From: an uncultured Clostridia bacterium
Lineage (GTDB): Bacteria; Bacillota_A; Clostridia; Christensenellales; Aristaeellaceae
DNA length: 6,677 bases
Assembly: GCA_945871545.1 (NCBI GenBank)
Contig: CAMBWJ010000105.1
Span: 1-6,677, forward strand
Direction: 5' to 3'
Shown: in pieces, positions 1 to 5,715 of the stretch
How positions within the stretch are numbered: position 1 is the first letter of the stretch
How the letters are laid out: every line of letters begins with the position of its first letter
Notes under the pieces: generated by a model
The model's input: the letters and a program-made list of their open reading frames with translations, nothing else
Databases searched by the model: none
What the model was told of the DNA's origin: nothing
Translations under genes and position numbers: made by a program

Positions 1-110
1 GTGACTACGAGATGCACCTCCATGCCCGCGGCGTGCAGCGCTTTGACGGCGTCCACGGCCAGCGGGGCGCCCGACGCGCCGCTGATGCCGACAATGCTCC
101 GCTTATTCAT
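1..110 (-). CDS. ubiX: UbiX-like flavin prenyltransferase, N-terminal 36 residues (runs off the left edge)
   Basis: UbiX-family enzymes join a dimethylallyl group to FMN and so make prenylated FMN, the cofactor of UbiD decarboxylases. Only the first 36 codons are in the window. They read MNKRSIVGISGASGAPLAVD, followed by an Ala/Val-rich helix and a second strand ending EVHLVV. The GxSGASGAP segment at residues 8-16 is the hallmark flavin/phosphate loop of this family and starts the Rossmann-like fold. The ATG at 108-110 overlaps the end of the ubiD frame by 8 bases (ATGAATAA), and an AAAGGTGG Shine-Dalgarno-like stretch lies 4 bases upstream, inside the ubiD coding region. This points to translational coupling of decarboxylase and cofactor-maker, a common pairing. 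The C-terminal part is not visible, so other members of the flavoprotein (UbiX/Pad1/BsdB) family cannot be distinguished. Confidence 0.88.
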   Translation of the reverse strand, partial: MNKRSIVGISGASGAPLAVDAVKALHAAGMEVHLVV

Positions 111-1119
111 GGAGCCACCTTTTAGGATCGAGCTCCATGAACGGCGCGCGATGGAACTTCTCCTTGAGATGGAACGGAACGGTGCAGTCGAAGATCGTCT
201 TCGTGCTCACGCCGATATCCGGGATGGAGGGGCTGTACGCCGGGCTGCTGGAGGGGTCGAGCGGATGGCAGCGCACGCCGGGGATCGTGATGATGTCGCG
301 GTCGCCCTGGAAGCGCGTGTTCATCGCCCAGAGCACGTCGTCGGTGTCAAAGATATCGACGTCCTCGTCCACGAGAATCACATGCTTGAGCTCCGGGAAG
401 GCGGAGAAGGCCAGGAGCGCCGCCTGACGCTGCTTGCCCTCGTCGGTGTGCACGGTCTTGACGCACTGGAGCACGGCCATGTACTTGCCGCCGCCCGCGC
501 GGTGGGCGTACACGTTCTTCACCTTGCCGGGCAGCGCCTTGTCGATCAGCGCGAGGATGCTGGCCTCGGTGGGGATGCCCGCCATGTTCACGTGCTCCTC
601 GTTGGGGCCGATGCAGGTCTGCATGATGGGGTGGCGGCGGTGGGTCACGGCCTTCACCTTCAGCAGCCAGCACTCGCGGCTGGCCCGGCCGTTGTAGCCG
701 GGGAACTCCGGCATGGCGTAGCCGGTGTGGGAGTTCTGATCCTCCACCACGTGGTTGCTGCCGGGCAGAATCTCGCCCTCGATGACGTACTCGGCATTGG
801 CGATGGCCGACTCATTGACCGTCCTGCAGCGGCACAGCCGCACCGCCTCGCCGCGCAGCGCGCCTGCGATGGACAGCTCGTCGAAGCCCAGCGGCGTGGT
901 GGGCGGCTCGAAGCAGGACGTGATCTCGATGGCCGGGTCCACGCCGATGGACACGGAGATGGGCAGCGGCTTCCCGAGCTGGGTGGCGCGCTCCGCCATC
1001 GCGCCGATGTGCCGGGAGCCGGGCTGCAGAAAGATCGAGAGCCCGTCCCGGGACTGGATGCACATGCGGTGGATGGTCACGTCGGAGAGCCCGGTGTGCC
1101 CGGGTGGGTGGCGTAGCAC
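103..1119 (-). CDS. UbiD-family decarboxylase, C-terminal catalytic part of a frameshifted gene
   Basis: UbiD enzymes use prenylated FMN to remove, or reversibly add, CO2 on aromatic or alpha,beta-unsaturated acids. The frame holds 338 codons from a nominal GTG at 1117-1119, but homology appears to start only at TGLSDVTIHR (residues 9-18). Family landmarks are the DVTIHR segment with Arg18 (Asp13 where the metal-binding Asn of Fdc1 sits), His37 in the HIG segment, VIEGEI at 112-117, EFPGYNG at 138-144, the acidic NEEH at 173-176 and DEDVDIFDTDDVLWAMNTRF at 251-270. It ends normally with PFMELDPKRWLHE, then TAA. No convincing ribosome binding site was found for the GTG. The missing upstream UbiD residues lie in another frame at 1101-1319, so this looks like part of a broken gene, not a gene with its own start. 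The fragment alone lacks the N-terminal domain and is probably inactive unless frameshifting restores it. Substrate unknown; a hydroxyarylic-acid-type enzyme is possible. Confidence 0.8.
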   Translation of the reverse strand: MLRHPPGHTGLSDVTIHRMCIQSRDGLSIFLQPGSRHIGAMAERATQLGKPLPISVSIGVDPAIEITSCFEPPTTPLGFDELSIAGALRGEAVRLCRCRTVNESAIANAEYVIEGEILPGSNHVVEDQNSHTGYAMPEFPGYNGRASRECWLLKVKAVTHRRHPIMQTCIGPNEEHVNMAGIPTEASILALIDKALPGKVKNVYAHRAGGGKYMAVLQCVKTVHTDEGKQRQAALLAFSAFPELKHVILVDEDVDIFDTDDVLWAMNTRFQGDRDIITIPGVRCHPLDPSSSPAYSPSIPDIGVSTKTIFDCTVPFHLKEKFHRAPFMELDPKRWLHE

Positions 1120-1652
1120 ATGCCCAGCGTGATGTACGGCCCAGCGTCCACCGGGGTGTTGGTGGGCGCGGGAATCAGTTTAAGCAGGTCGAAATCCGGG
1201 TCGCCGGCGAGGTGCACGACCTCCTGCGCCGGCGCGGGTGCATCGGAAATCACGGGCGCGATGGGCCTCTGCACGCACTCGCACAGCAGCCTGCCCAGAT
1301 CCTCCCTGGCGCAGCCCAGCACCGCCGCCGGGAAGAGCGCCTCCCCGGAGAGCCGGTACTCCACCGCCACCACGGCGATGCCCTGCTTCAGCGCCTGAAG
1401 CGGAGGCTCCAGGTGATCGTCCCGCTTGTCGCCGAAGGCAAAGCCGCCGCCGTGGGTGTAGATCAGCGCCGGGAACGGGCCGTCGCCCTCCGCTGGCAGA
1501 AAGACGTCCAGCCGCTGGTTGGGGCTCTCCTGCGCATAGGCCACGTCCAATGCCCTGCGGGCGATGCCGTCGATCCGTGCCATCCTCGGCAGGTGTTCCG
1601 TCCGGGAAGCGATTTCGTCGCCCGGCTCAAGCGCGTGTTTTGCCTGTTCCAT
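1077..1652 (-). pseudogene. Chimeric gene: N-terminal third of an alpha/beta-hydrolase fused in frame to an upstream piece of UbiD
   Basis: The frame from the ATG at 1650-1652 encodes 191 residues. AGGAGG lies 6 bases upstream, which makes this start convincing. Residues 1-111 look like an esterase/lipase of the HGGG (hormone-sensitive-lipase/BD-FAE) type: LDVFLP at 48-53, PALIYTHGGGFAFGDK at 61-76 with the oxyanion-hole HGGG at 67-70, and VVAVEYRLSGEALFPAAV at 94-111. A normal enzyme continues for about 150-200 residues with the GxSxG nucleophile and the Asp and His; none of these is present. From about residue 113 the protein instead matches UbiD: RPIAPVISDAPAPAQEVVHL at 129-148, a GDPDFDLLKL segment and DAGPYITLGM at 169-178. 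It then leaves the UbiD frame and ends with seven aberrant residues. I infer that a deletion joined two neighbouring genes and that a frameshift followed. The hydrolase part cannot be catalytic. An assembly chimera is the main alternative. Confidence 0.72.
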
Positions 1653-1699
1653 AGCCTTCCTCCTCAGCTTTACAATGAGTTCTTGAATGGTTTGTAAAA

Positions 1700-1728
1700 A
1701 GCATAACATCCGCTTTCTGGAAAGTAAA
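1700..1728 (-). promoter_or_regulatory. Candidate promoter of the hydrolase/ubiD/ubiX block
   Basis: On the minus strand TTTACT (1723-1728) and TATGCT (1700-1705) are separated by 17 bases, a plausible but imperfect -35/-10 pair (4 of 6 matches each). The start site would fall near 1693, giving a leader of about 40 bases before the ATG at 1652. Both the spacer and the -35 box are covered by the arms of the inverted repeat at 1706-1736, which suggests a controlled promoter. The boxes are only moderately matched, so the assignment is tentative. Confidence 0.45.
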
Positions 1729-1736
1729 GCGGATGT
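1706..1736. repeat. Perfect 11-bp inverted repeat, likely operator
   Basis: ACATCCGCTTT (1706-1716) and AAAGCGGATGT (1726-1736) are exact reverse complements separated by 9 bases. The right arm overlaps the -35 box, and the left arm lies in the spacer, of the candidate minus-strand promoter. A regulator dimer bound here would compete with or contact RNA polymerase, so an operator is the preferred reading. As RNA it could form a hairpin, but with the promoter placed here it would not be transcribed on the minus strand, and no T-run directly follows it on the plus strand. Confidence 0.6.
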
Positions 1737-1745
1737 CTGATTTTG

Positions 1746-1772
1746 GTAATTCGATTTTTTGTTTGTAATTCG
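1746..1772 (+). repeat. Direct repeat GTAATTCG, 19 bp apart, in the divergent control region
   Basis: GTAATTCG occurs at 1746-1753 and 1765-1772. The start-to-start distance of 19 bases is close to two helical turns, so both copies face the same side of the DNA. It lies upstream of both divergent promoters, where LysR-type activators usually bind. Binding is inference; the region is AT-rich and short repeats can arise by chance. Confidence 0.35.
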
Positions 1773-1793
1773 GATGAAATTTGGGATTCTCCC

Positions 1794-1822
1794 TTGAAAT
1801 CGGTATAAATACGGTATATAAT
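1794..1822 (+). promoter_or_regulatory. Promoter of the LysR gene pair
   Basis: TTGAAA (1794-1799) and a perfect TATAAT (1817-1822) are separated by exactly 17 bases, a strong sigma70/sigmaA-type promoter. Transcription should start near 1829, about 40 bases before the GTG start at 1869. The segment CGGTATA is repeated with an 11-base period at 1801-1807 and 1812-1818, inside the spacer and running into the -10 box; it may be a regulator half-site pair on one helical face. Confidence 0.75.
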
Positions 1823-1868
1823 CCATTTATTGAATGGTTTTGTTATTCTAAATTTTGGATGTGATGCT

Positions 1869-2798
1869 GTGAATCTGGATCGTCTGCACGAATTTGTCGT
1901 GCTTGCCGGGTGCGGCTCCCTCAGCGCCGCCGCCAATGAGCTCGGACTTGCAGCGGCCACGCTCGGCGCGCGCTTCCACGCCTTTGAGGAGAGCCTGGAT
2001 GCGAAGCTGCTGGTCGCCGGTGCGGATGGACTGGAGCCGACAGAGGCCGGGCGCATCCTGCTCGCCCACGCCGGAGGCATCCTTGCGACCTACCGGGTCA
2101 CGGCAGGAGCCGTCGCCGCCGCGTCGCGCCACGCCTATCGCCGCCTGCGCATCGCCCTAGCAGAGACGTCGCTTCCCATCTTCCTCGGGCCGTTTCTGGA
2201 CCGCATCAACCGGACCTGGCCGGATGTGCGCATCGACCTGGTGAACGGCAGCCGCTTACCCCTCGTAGAGAGCCTGCTGCGCGGGACGGTGGATCTTTAC
2301 TGCACCCTGCTCATGGACGACGCGGTGCCGGAGGGTCTGGTTCGGATGAACATTGCCCAGCCCTTCCACCACGTGCTGCTGCCCCGGGAGCACCGCCTGG
2401 CCCAGCGCACCAGCGTCTCGATCCGGGAGCTGGACGGGGAGTGCTTCATCCTCTCGCCCAACAGCGAGGAGCCCTGCATCCGCAATTTCCAGCTGACCAA
2501 CCTTGCCGCCGCAGGAATTCGCTACCGCACCTACGACAGCGAAACCGACGCGGTCTACACCGCCCTGCTCGTGCCCATCGGCAAGGGCGTGCTGCTGATG
2601 CCGTCGCCCACGCCGAACCCGCCGCCCAACTCCGTCGCGCTCTCCGTGCGCGATCTGCCCTACCCGGCCACACCCTGCATCCTTGCCTGCCGCCAGAGCG
2701 CAAATCCGGACGTCCGCGAGTTCATGGCAAATTATGCCGCATTCATACGCAGAACCGCGCACAAGGACGCCGCCGTGAAGGGAGAAACCACGCCGTGA
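1869..2798 (+). CDS. LysR-type transcriptional regulator, first of a tandem pair, divergent DNA-recognition helix
   Basis: This 309-residue protein has the usual LysR-type length and layout. A winged helix-turn-helix (about residues 1-60, opening NLDRLHEFVVLA and closing with LEPTEAGRILLAHA) is followed by a periplasmic-binding-like effector domain (about 90-300). I chose the GTG at 1869 because NLDRLHEF aligns with the normal family start. A TTG at 1830 is in frame but falls at the predicted transcription start. A weak TTTTGGA Shine-Dalgarno lies upstream. The second helix is odd: where relatives read SQPALS or SQSTLS, this one reads AAATLG (residues 28-33). It may recognise unusual DNA, bind poorly, or act mainly as an effector-sensing partner. 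The gene is divergent from the hydrolase/ubiD/ubiX block, the usual position of its regulator, and likely controls it. The effector is unknown. Confidence 0.87.
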   Translation: MNLDRLHEFVVLAGCGSLSAAANELGLAAATLGARFHAFEESLDAKLLVAGADGLEPTEAGRILLAHAGGILATYRVTAGAVAAASRHAYRRLRIALAETSLPIFLGPFLDRINRTWPDVRIDLVNGSRLPLVESLLRGTVDLYCTLLMDDAVPEGLVRMNIAQPFHHVLLPREHRLAQRTSVSIRELDGECFILSPNSEEPCIRNFQLTNLAAAGIRYRTYDSETDAVYTALLVPIGKGVLLMPSPTPNPPPNSVALSVRDLPYPATPCILACRQSANPDVREFMANYAAFIRRTAHKDAAVKGETTP

Positions 2799-3691
2799 AG
2801 ACCGAATATCTCTACGAATTTTCCGTGCTTGCGCGGACGCTCAGCTTCAGCCGCGCGTCGCAGGCCCTCTTTCTTTCCCAATCCACCCTCTCCAAGCACG
2901 TTCAGCACATGGAGGCCGAGCTCGGCGTGCAGCTGCTCGTGCGCAGCACCCATTCCGTCTCTCTGACCGAGGCGGGCCGCCTGCTCGCCAGTCAGGCCGA
3001 TCAGATCGTGCGCCAGTGCAGCCGCGCGGAGCGCCAGCTTCGCAAGGGCATATTCTCCACGGAGGGTCGGCTCAGCATCGGCTGCTCAACGGAGATCTCC
3101 TATGCCTCGCACATCCGCATGTTTTTTTCTACCTTCCTCCGGCAGCATCCGGACATCGACCTGCGCATCGAGGTGCTCGCCAGGATGCCCCGCGACACGC
3201 TCGACCGCTACGACGTCGTCCTTTCCCCGTGCAGCTATTTCGACCTGCCGGAGGGCAGCAGGGCTGAGCTCGTGCGCAGGCACGAGACCTACCTCGTGCT
3301 TCCGGCCGGGCATCCGCTGATGTCCCATTCCACGATCGGCCTGCACCAGCTCGCCGGACAGACGCTGCTCGTTCCCTATGCGGACGAGCTCTTCGGCCCT
3401 TACGCCCAGAACTGGCAGCTGGCCGTTCGCGACTGCGCGCGCAAGCTCAACGCCATGCCGGTGCCGAACCTCTCCACCGCGCTGATGCTCGTCTCTCTGG
3501 GCCAGGGCGTGCTGATCGCACCCCGCTACGTGCACGCCCTGGTGCCCTCGGACATCTTTCTGGTGGCCATCTCCAACCCCAACTGCCGCTTCGACGAATA
3601 CCTCTACGCGGCGCGCCCGGCGGAAAACCCGGCGGCGGAGCTGTTCATCGACGAGTTCCTGCACAGCATTCCCATGGATCCGGGCAAATGA
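2795..3691 (+). CDS. LysR-type transcriptional regulator, second of a tandem pair
   Basis: This 298-residue LysR-type regulator starts at a GTG (2795-2797) that overlaps the TGA of the previous gene (GTGA, 2795-2798). AAGGGAG lies about 10 bases upstream. The start gives KTEYLYEFSVLARTLSFSRA, the canonical family opening; the longer open frame upstream is only a shadow. The helix-turn-helix is textbook (ASQALFLSQSTLSKHVQHME at 21-40, wing ending SLTEAGRLLASQ at 56-67). The effector domain contains RLSIGCS, TYLVLPAGHPL and the late LGQGVLIAPRYV segment typical of the second subdomain. The overlap implies translational coupling and roughly equal production of both regulators, which could work as a pair or as a heteromer. 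Its target is probably the divergent ubiD block and perhaps its own promoter; the dehydrogenase/lactonase genes are also possible. Confidence 0.9.
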   Translation: MKTEYLYEFSVLARTLSFSRASQALFLSQSTLSKHVQHMEAELGVQLLVRSTHSVSLTEAGRLLASQADQIVRQCSRAERQLRKGIFSTEGRLSIGCSTEISYASHIRMFFSTFLRQHPDIDLRIEVLARMPRDTLDRYDVVLSPCSYFDLPEGSRAELVRRHETYLVLPAGHPLMSHSTIGLHQLAGQTLLVPYADELFGPYAQNWQLAVRDCARKLNAMPVPNLSTALMLVSLGQGVLIAPRYVHALVPSDIFLVAISNPNCRFDEYLYAARPAENPAAELFIDEFLHSIPMDPGK

Positions 3692-3707
3692 CGCGGCAAT
3701 CGCCGCG
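3692..3707 (+). terminator. Short GC-rich hairpin directly after the LysR pair
   Basis: CGCGGC (3692-3697) and GCCGCG (3702-3707) pair around an AATC loop and begin one base after the LysR stop codon. The stem is only 6 bp and no T-run follows, so intrinsic termination is uncertain. The gene ends here converge with the minus-strand gene that stops at 3782, and no better terminator was seen in the 90-base gap. Confidence 0.25.
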
Positions 3708-3781
3708 CACAGCAGCGCGATGGTTCGGGAGATGCCTGCGTGTATGCTGTCTGACGACATGGGCATGAGCAGATTCCAGTT

Positions 3782-4564
3782 TTATCCCTTTCCGTAGACC
3801 TCCCAGGCGATCAGCGCCGGGAACTGGGCGGGTTCATCGTACTTGACCCAGTTTTCAATCCGCGCCCAGCGGATGCTGTGCCGGCCAATGTCGATCAGCT
3901 GCAGCGCATCCGTCTTTTCCAGCGGAAGCAGCTGGGACGTGCCGTCCGAGAGCACCAGCGTCGCCTGCGTCCACCAGGAATCGTGGGGGAAGTCCGCGCG
4001 GATGCAGACGCCCATCCGGTTCACCTCCACCGTGCGGCCGAAGTCCAGCGTGATCTTCGCATCCACAGCGATGTCCACGCCCCAGGAGAGGTAGGGCCAT
4101 TCGCCGTGACCGTGGTTCGCCCGGCAGCCGTCGATCACGTTGCGCGCCGCAAACACGGATTCGCCCCGGGTCTCGGCGTTCGCGTGCACGTGGGGATACA
4201 CGCCCGCGCAGTCGTGCAGATCCAGCGGATTCCGCGCCAGATCGCGGTAGGCCTCCAGCTCAAACGGCAGCGCAATATCCGCAGAAACCATGTGGCGCTC
4301 CCCGCAGAACGCCGTCGGGGCATAGGCCGACCGGGCCTCCCCGAAGGGAATTGGATAGACGAAGCGCCCTTCCGGCAGGTAGACCTGCGCGCCCGGAACC
4401 GCTGCGTCCACGCAGATGTTCAGGAAGCGCTCCGCGTCGCAGGCGATGCAGACGCAGTCGCCCGGCTGGTAGTCGCGGTCAAAGACCAGGGCCACATTGC
4501 GCGCGCCCTCCTGCGAAAACAGCACCGCGCCCGCCGCGTCCCTCAGCTCAATTCGTATGCCCAT
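3782..4564 (-). CDS. Protein of unknown function with a discoidin (F5/8 type C)-like C-terminal domain
   Basis: I do not recognise the 260-residue protein as a named family. The N-terminal half (about 1-125) is rich in beta-strand-like segments (IRIELRDAAGAVLF, NVALVFDRDYQPGD, AQVYLPEGRFVYPIPFGE) and resembles a small beta-sandwich. Residues about 136-258 resemble a galactose-binding/discoidin fold: FAARNVIDG at 138-146, WGVDIAVDAKITLDFGRTVE at 161-180, a WWTQATLVLSDG strand pair at 197-208 and the closing IAWEVYG at 252-258. No signal peptide or membrane segment is visible, so it is probably cytoplasmic, unlike most carbohydrate-binding discoidin domains. A GGGGGGAG Shine-Dalgarno precedes the ATG. 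It lies 15 bases after the dehydrogenase gene, so the two form an operon and it probably handles the same carbohydrate-like compound. Binding rather than catalysis is the more likely role; this is inference. Confidence 0.75.
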   Translation of the reverse strand: MGIRIELRDAAGAVLFSQEGARNVALVFDRDYQPGDCVCIACDAERFLNICVDAAVPGAQVYLPEGRFVYPIPFGEARSAYAPTAFCGERHMVSADIALPFELEAYRDLARNPLDLHDCAGVYPHVHANAETRGESVFAARNVIDGCRANHGHGEWPYLSWGVDIAVDAKITLDFGRTVEVNRMGVCIRADFPHDSWWTQATLVLSDGTSQLLPLEKTDALQLIDIGRHSIRWARIENWVKYDEPAQFPALIAWEVYGKG

Positions 4565-4579
4565 CGTCTCTCCCCCCTC

Positions 4580-5602
4580 TCAAAATCGGATGATGCCCTT
4601 CTTCAGGATCTTGCGGTTGAGCAGCCGGTCGTAGGCCTCCACCGCGTCCGCAAAGTCAAAGTAGTCGGAGATGAAATCCTTGATGTTCAGCGCGCCGGAG
4701 CGAATCCACTCCATGACCTGCGCATGGGCCGCGCCCTCCTCGCGCTTGCGCGGCATCTGCTGGTAGATCACGCGCCAGTTGTAATCGGCCTTGCTGAAGT
4801 CGATGGTGATTTCCTCCTTCTCCGGCACGCCGTAGCACAGCACCGCGCCGCGATCCCTGATCAGCCCCATGCCCTGATTGACGATGGACGGGAAGCCCGC
4901 AGCATCCAGCACGTAGTCCACGCCCTCGGGATAGCGCGCGCGCACCGCCGAACGCAGATCCTCCTCCCTGCTGTTGATGACGAACGCCGCGCCGTTGGCC
5001 TTCGCCTGCTCCAGCTTCTCGGGGATGATGTCCGCAGCGATCAGGTTCTTCACGCCGCACAGGCTCAGGAACTTGATGTAGGTGAGTCCCACCGGGCCGC
5101 AGCCGATCACCACCACGGAGTCCTCCGGCCGGATGCCGAAGTAGCGGATGCAGGAGAGCACCTCTCGGAAGGTGACGAGCATCGCCGCATCGACGGGATC
5201 GACGTCATCGTCCAGCACGGTCTGGGCAAACGCGCAGTCCGGGGCGTCCGGCGCCGCCGGATCGCAGACCACCGCATACTCGCTCATCGCGCCCCAGCCC
5301 GAGCCCAGCCCCGGCAGGTTCTCCGGGTCGGGATCCACGAAGGGCAAAAGCACCCTGTCCCCCACTTTGAACGTCGTCACCTTCGCGCCGACCTCCACGA
5401 CCTCGCCCACGCCCTCGTGCCCGAGCATGATGGGATACACGGACTCCGGGAAGCCCTTGAAGGTTCTGTGGCAGAGCTTCACGTCGGTGCCGCACATGCC
5501 GCAGGCGATGGTTCGCACCAGCGCCTGGTATTCGCCGTAGCGCGGCTTGTTGACCTCCCGGATGGACAGCGAACCGTCCCTCTCAACAACCAATGTTTTC
5601 AT
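4580..5602 (-). CDS. Zinc-type medium-chain alcohol/polyol dehydrogenase
   Basis: The 340-residue protein is a medium-chain dehydrogenase/reductase that should oxidise a sugar, polyol or other secondary alcohol with NAD(P). Starting at the ATG at 5602, with AGGGAGGA 8 bases upstream, the catalytic-zinc site is C37 in GMCGTD, H62-E63 in LGHEGVGEV and probably E147 in TFREVLS. The GroES-like domain covers about 1-145. The Rossmann domain follows with GCGPVGL at 167-173 and an acidic D191 at the end of the second strand, which favours NAD over NADP. The four-cysteine structural-zinc loop, normally near residues 90-110, is replaced by DPDPENLPGLGSG (90-102), so structural zinc is probably not bound. 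A longer in-frame start at 5689 lacks family similarity and is rejected. It is the first gene of a two-gene operon, divergent from the lactonase-like gene. The exact substrate is unknown. Confidence 0.88.
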   Translation of the reverse strand: MKTLVVERDGSLSIREVNKPRYGEYQALVRTIACGMCGTDVKLCHRTFKGFPESVYPIMLGHEGVGEVVEVGAKVTTFKVGDRVLLPFVDPDPENLPGLGSGWGAMSEYAVVCDPAAPDAPDCAFAQTVLDDDVDPVDAAMLVTFREVLSCIRYFGIRPEDSVVVIGCGPVGLTYIKFLSLCGVKNLIAADIIPEKLEQAKANGAAFVINSREEDLRSAVRARYPEGVDYVLDAAGFPSIVNQGMGLIRDRGAVLCYGVPEKEEITIDFSKADYNWRVIYQQMPRKREEGAAHAQVMEWIRSGALNIKDFISDYFDFADAVEAYDRLLNRKILKKGIIRF

Positions 5603-5626
5603 CGTTCTGATCCTCCCTGAATTATC

Positions 5627-5669
5627 TTTTTGCGCTTCCGCGCCCTTCGACGCTTCATTTTTTTGCGCT
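5627..5669 (+). repeat. Direct repeat TTTTTGCGCT, 33 bp apart
   Basis: TTTTTGCGCT occurs at 5627-5636 and 5660-5669. The spacing of 33 bases is about three helical turns and equals the spacing of the ATCGATTG pair further right. The copies sit in the leader/promoter zone of the dehydrogenase gene and just upstream of the -35 box of the lactonase-like gene. A regulator site is possible, but T-rich repeats are common. Confidence 0.35.
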
Positions 5670-5674
5670 GCGCA
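5664..5674. repeat. Palindrome TGCGC-T-GCGCA next to the -35 box
   Basis: TGCGC (5664-5668) and GCGCA (5670-5674) form a perfect inverted repeat around one base, ending immediately before the TTGCAA -35 candidate. This is a typical place for an activator or repressor site. It is short, so the support is modest. Confidence 0.3.
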
Positions 5675-5702
5675 TTGCAATTTCTCCAAAATATGCTATA
5701 AT
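5675..5702 (+). promoter_or_regulatory. Extended -10 promoter of the SMP-30-like gene
   Basis: TGCTATAAT (5694-5702) is an extended -10 element with a perfect TATAAT at 5697-5702. A partial -35 box TTGCAA lies at 5675-5680 with a 16-base spacer. Transcription would start near 5709, leaving a leader of about 69 bases before the ATG at 5778. That leader contains the repeated ATCGATTG motif, so a protein bound there could block elongation or initiation. I found no convincing opposite-strand promoter for the dehydrogenase operon. Confidence 0.7.
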
Positions 5703-5715
5703 GAAATTGGTAAAG

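Larger units (their letters stand above)
1683..1843 (+). repeat. Near-identical repeat TTGAATGGTTT(T)GT at the two predicted transcription start sites
   Basis: TTGAATGGTTTGT at 1683-1695 and TTGAATGGTTTTGT at 1830-1843 differ by a single T. The first copy covers the start site predicted for the minus-strand promoter, the second the start site predicted for the plus-strand promoter. A shared protein site that shuts both promoters would explain the placement. Only the repeats themselves are seen; the role is inferred. Confidence 0.45.

Noticed and set aside
1..1697. Long plus-strand open frames opposite ubiX, ubiD and the hydrolase piece
   Set aside because: They are Arg/Ala/Val/His-rich antisense frames with no recognisable domain, whereas the minus strand shows clear UbiX, UbiD and hydrolase motifs.
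1706..1736. The inverted repeat as an intrinsic terminator
   Set aside because: No T-run follows immediately on either strand, and it overlaps a plausible promoter, so an operator is more likely.
1830..1868. Upstream TTG start for the first LysR gene
   Set aside because: It coincides with the predicted transcription start, has no room for a ribosome site, and the family opening NLDRLHEF begins at the GTG at 1869.
3692..3781. Possible minus-strand remnant reading MPMSSDSIHAGISRTIAL followed by a hydrophobic stretch
   Set aside because: It looks faintly like the start of a membrane protein, but it runs straight into the antisense of the LysR gene, has no clear ribosome site and matches no family I recognise.
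3878..5620. Plus-strand open frame of 580 codons opposite the dehydrogenase and the discoidin-like gene
   Set aside because: It spans two well-supported minus-strand genes and the gap between them, and its translation is Arg/His/Ala-rich and low in complexity. It is a GC-bias shadow.
5621..5626. GATAAT on the minus strand as a -10 box for the dehydrogenase operon
   Set aside because: Transcription would start inside the ribosome binding site, and no -35 box lies at the right distance.
5603..5689. N-terminal extension of the dehydrogenase from an upstream start
   Set aside because: The extra residues are charged and unlike the family, and AGGGAGGA is placed correctly for the ATG at 5602.
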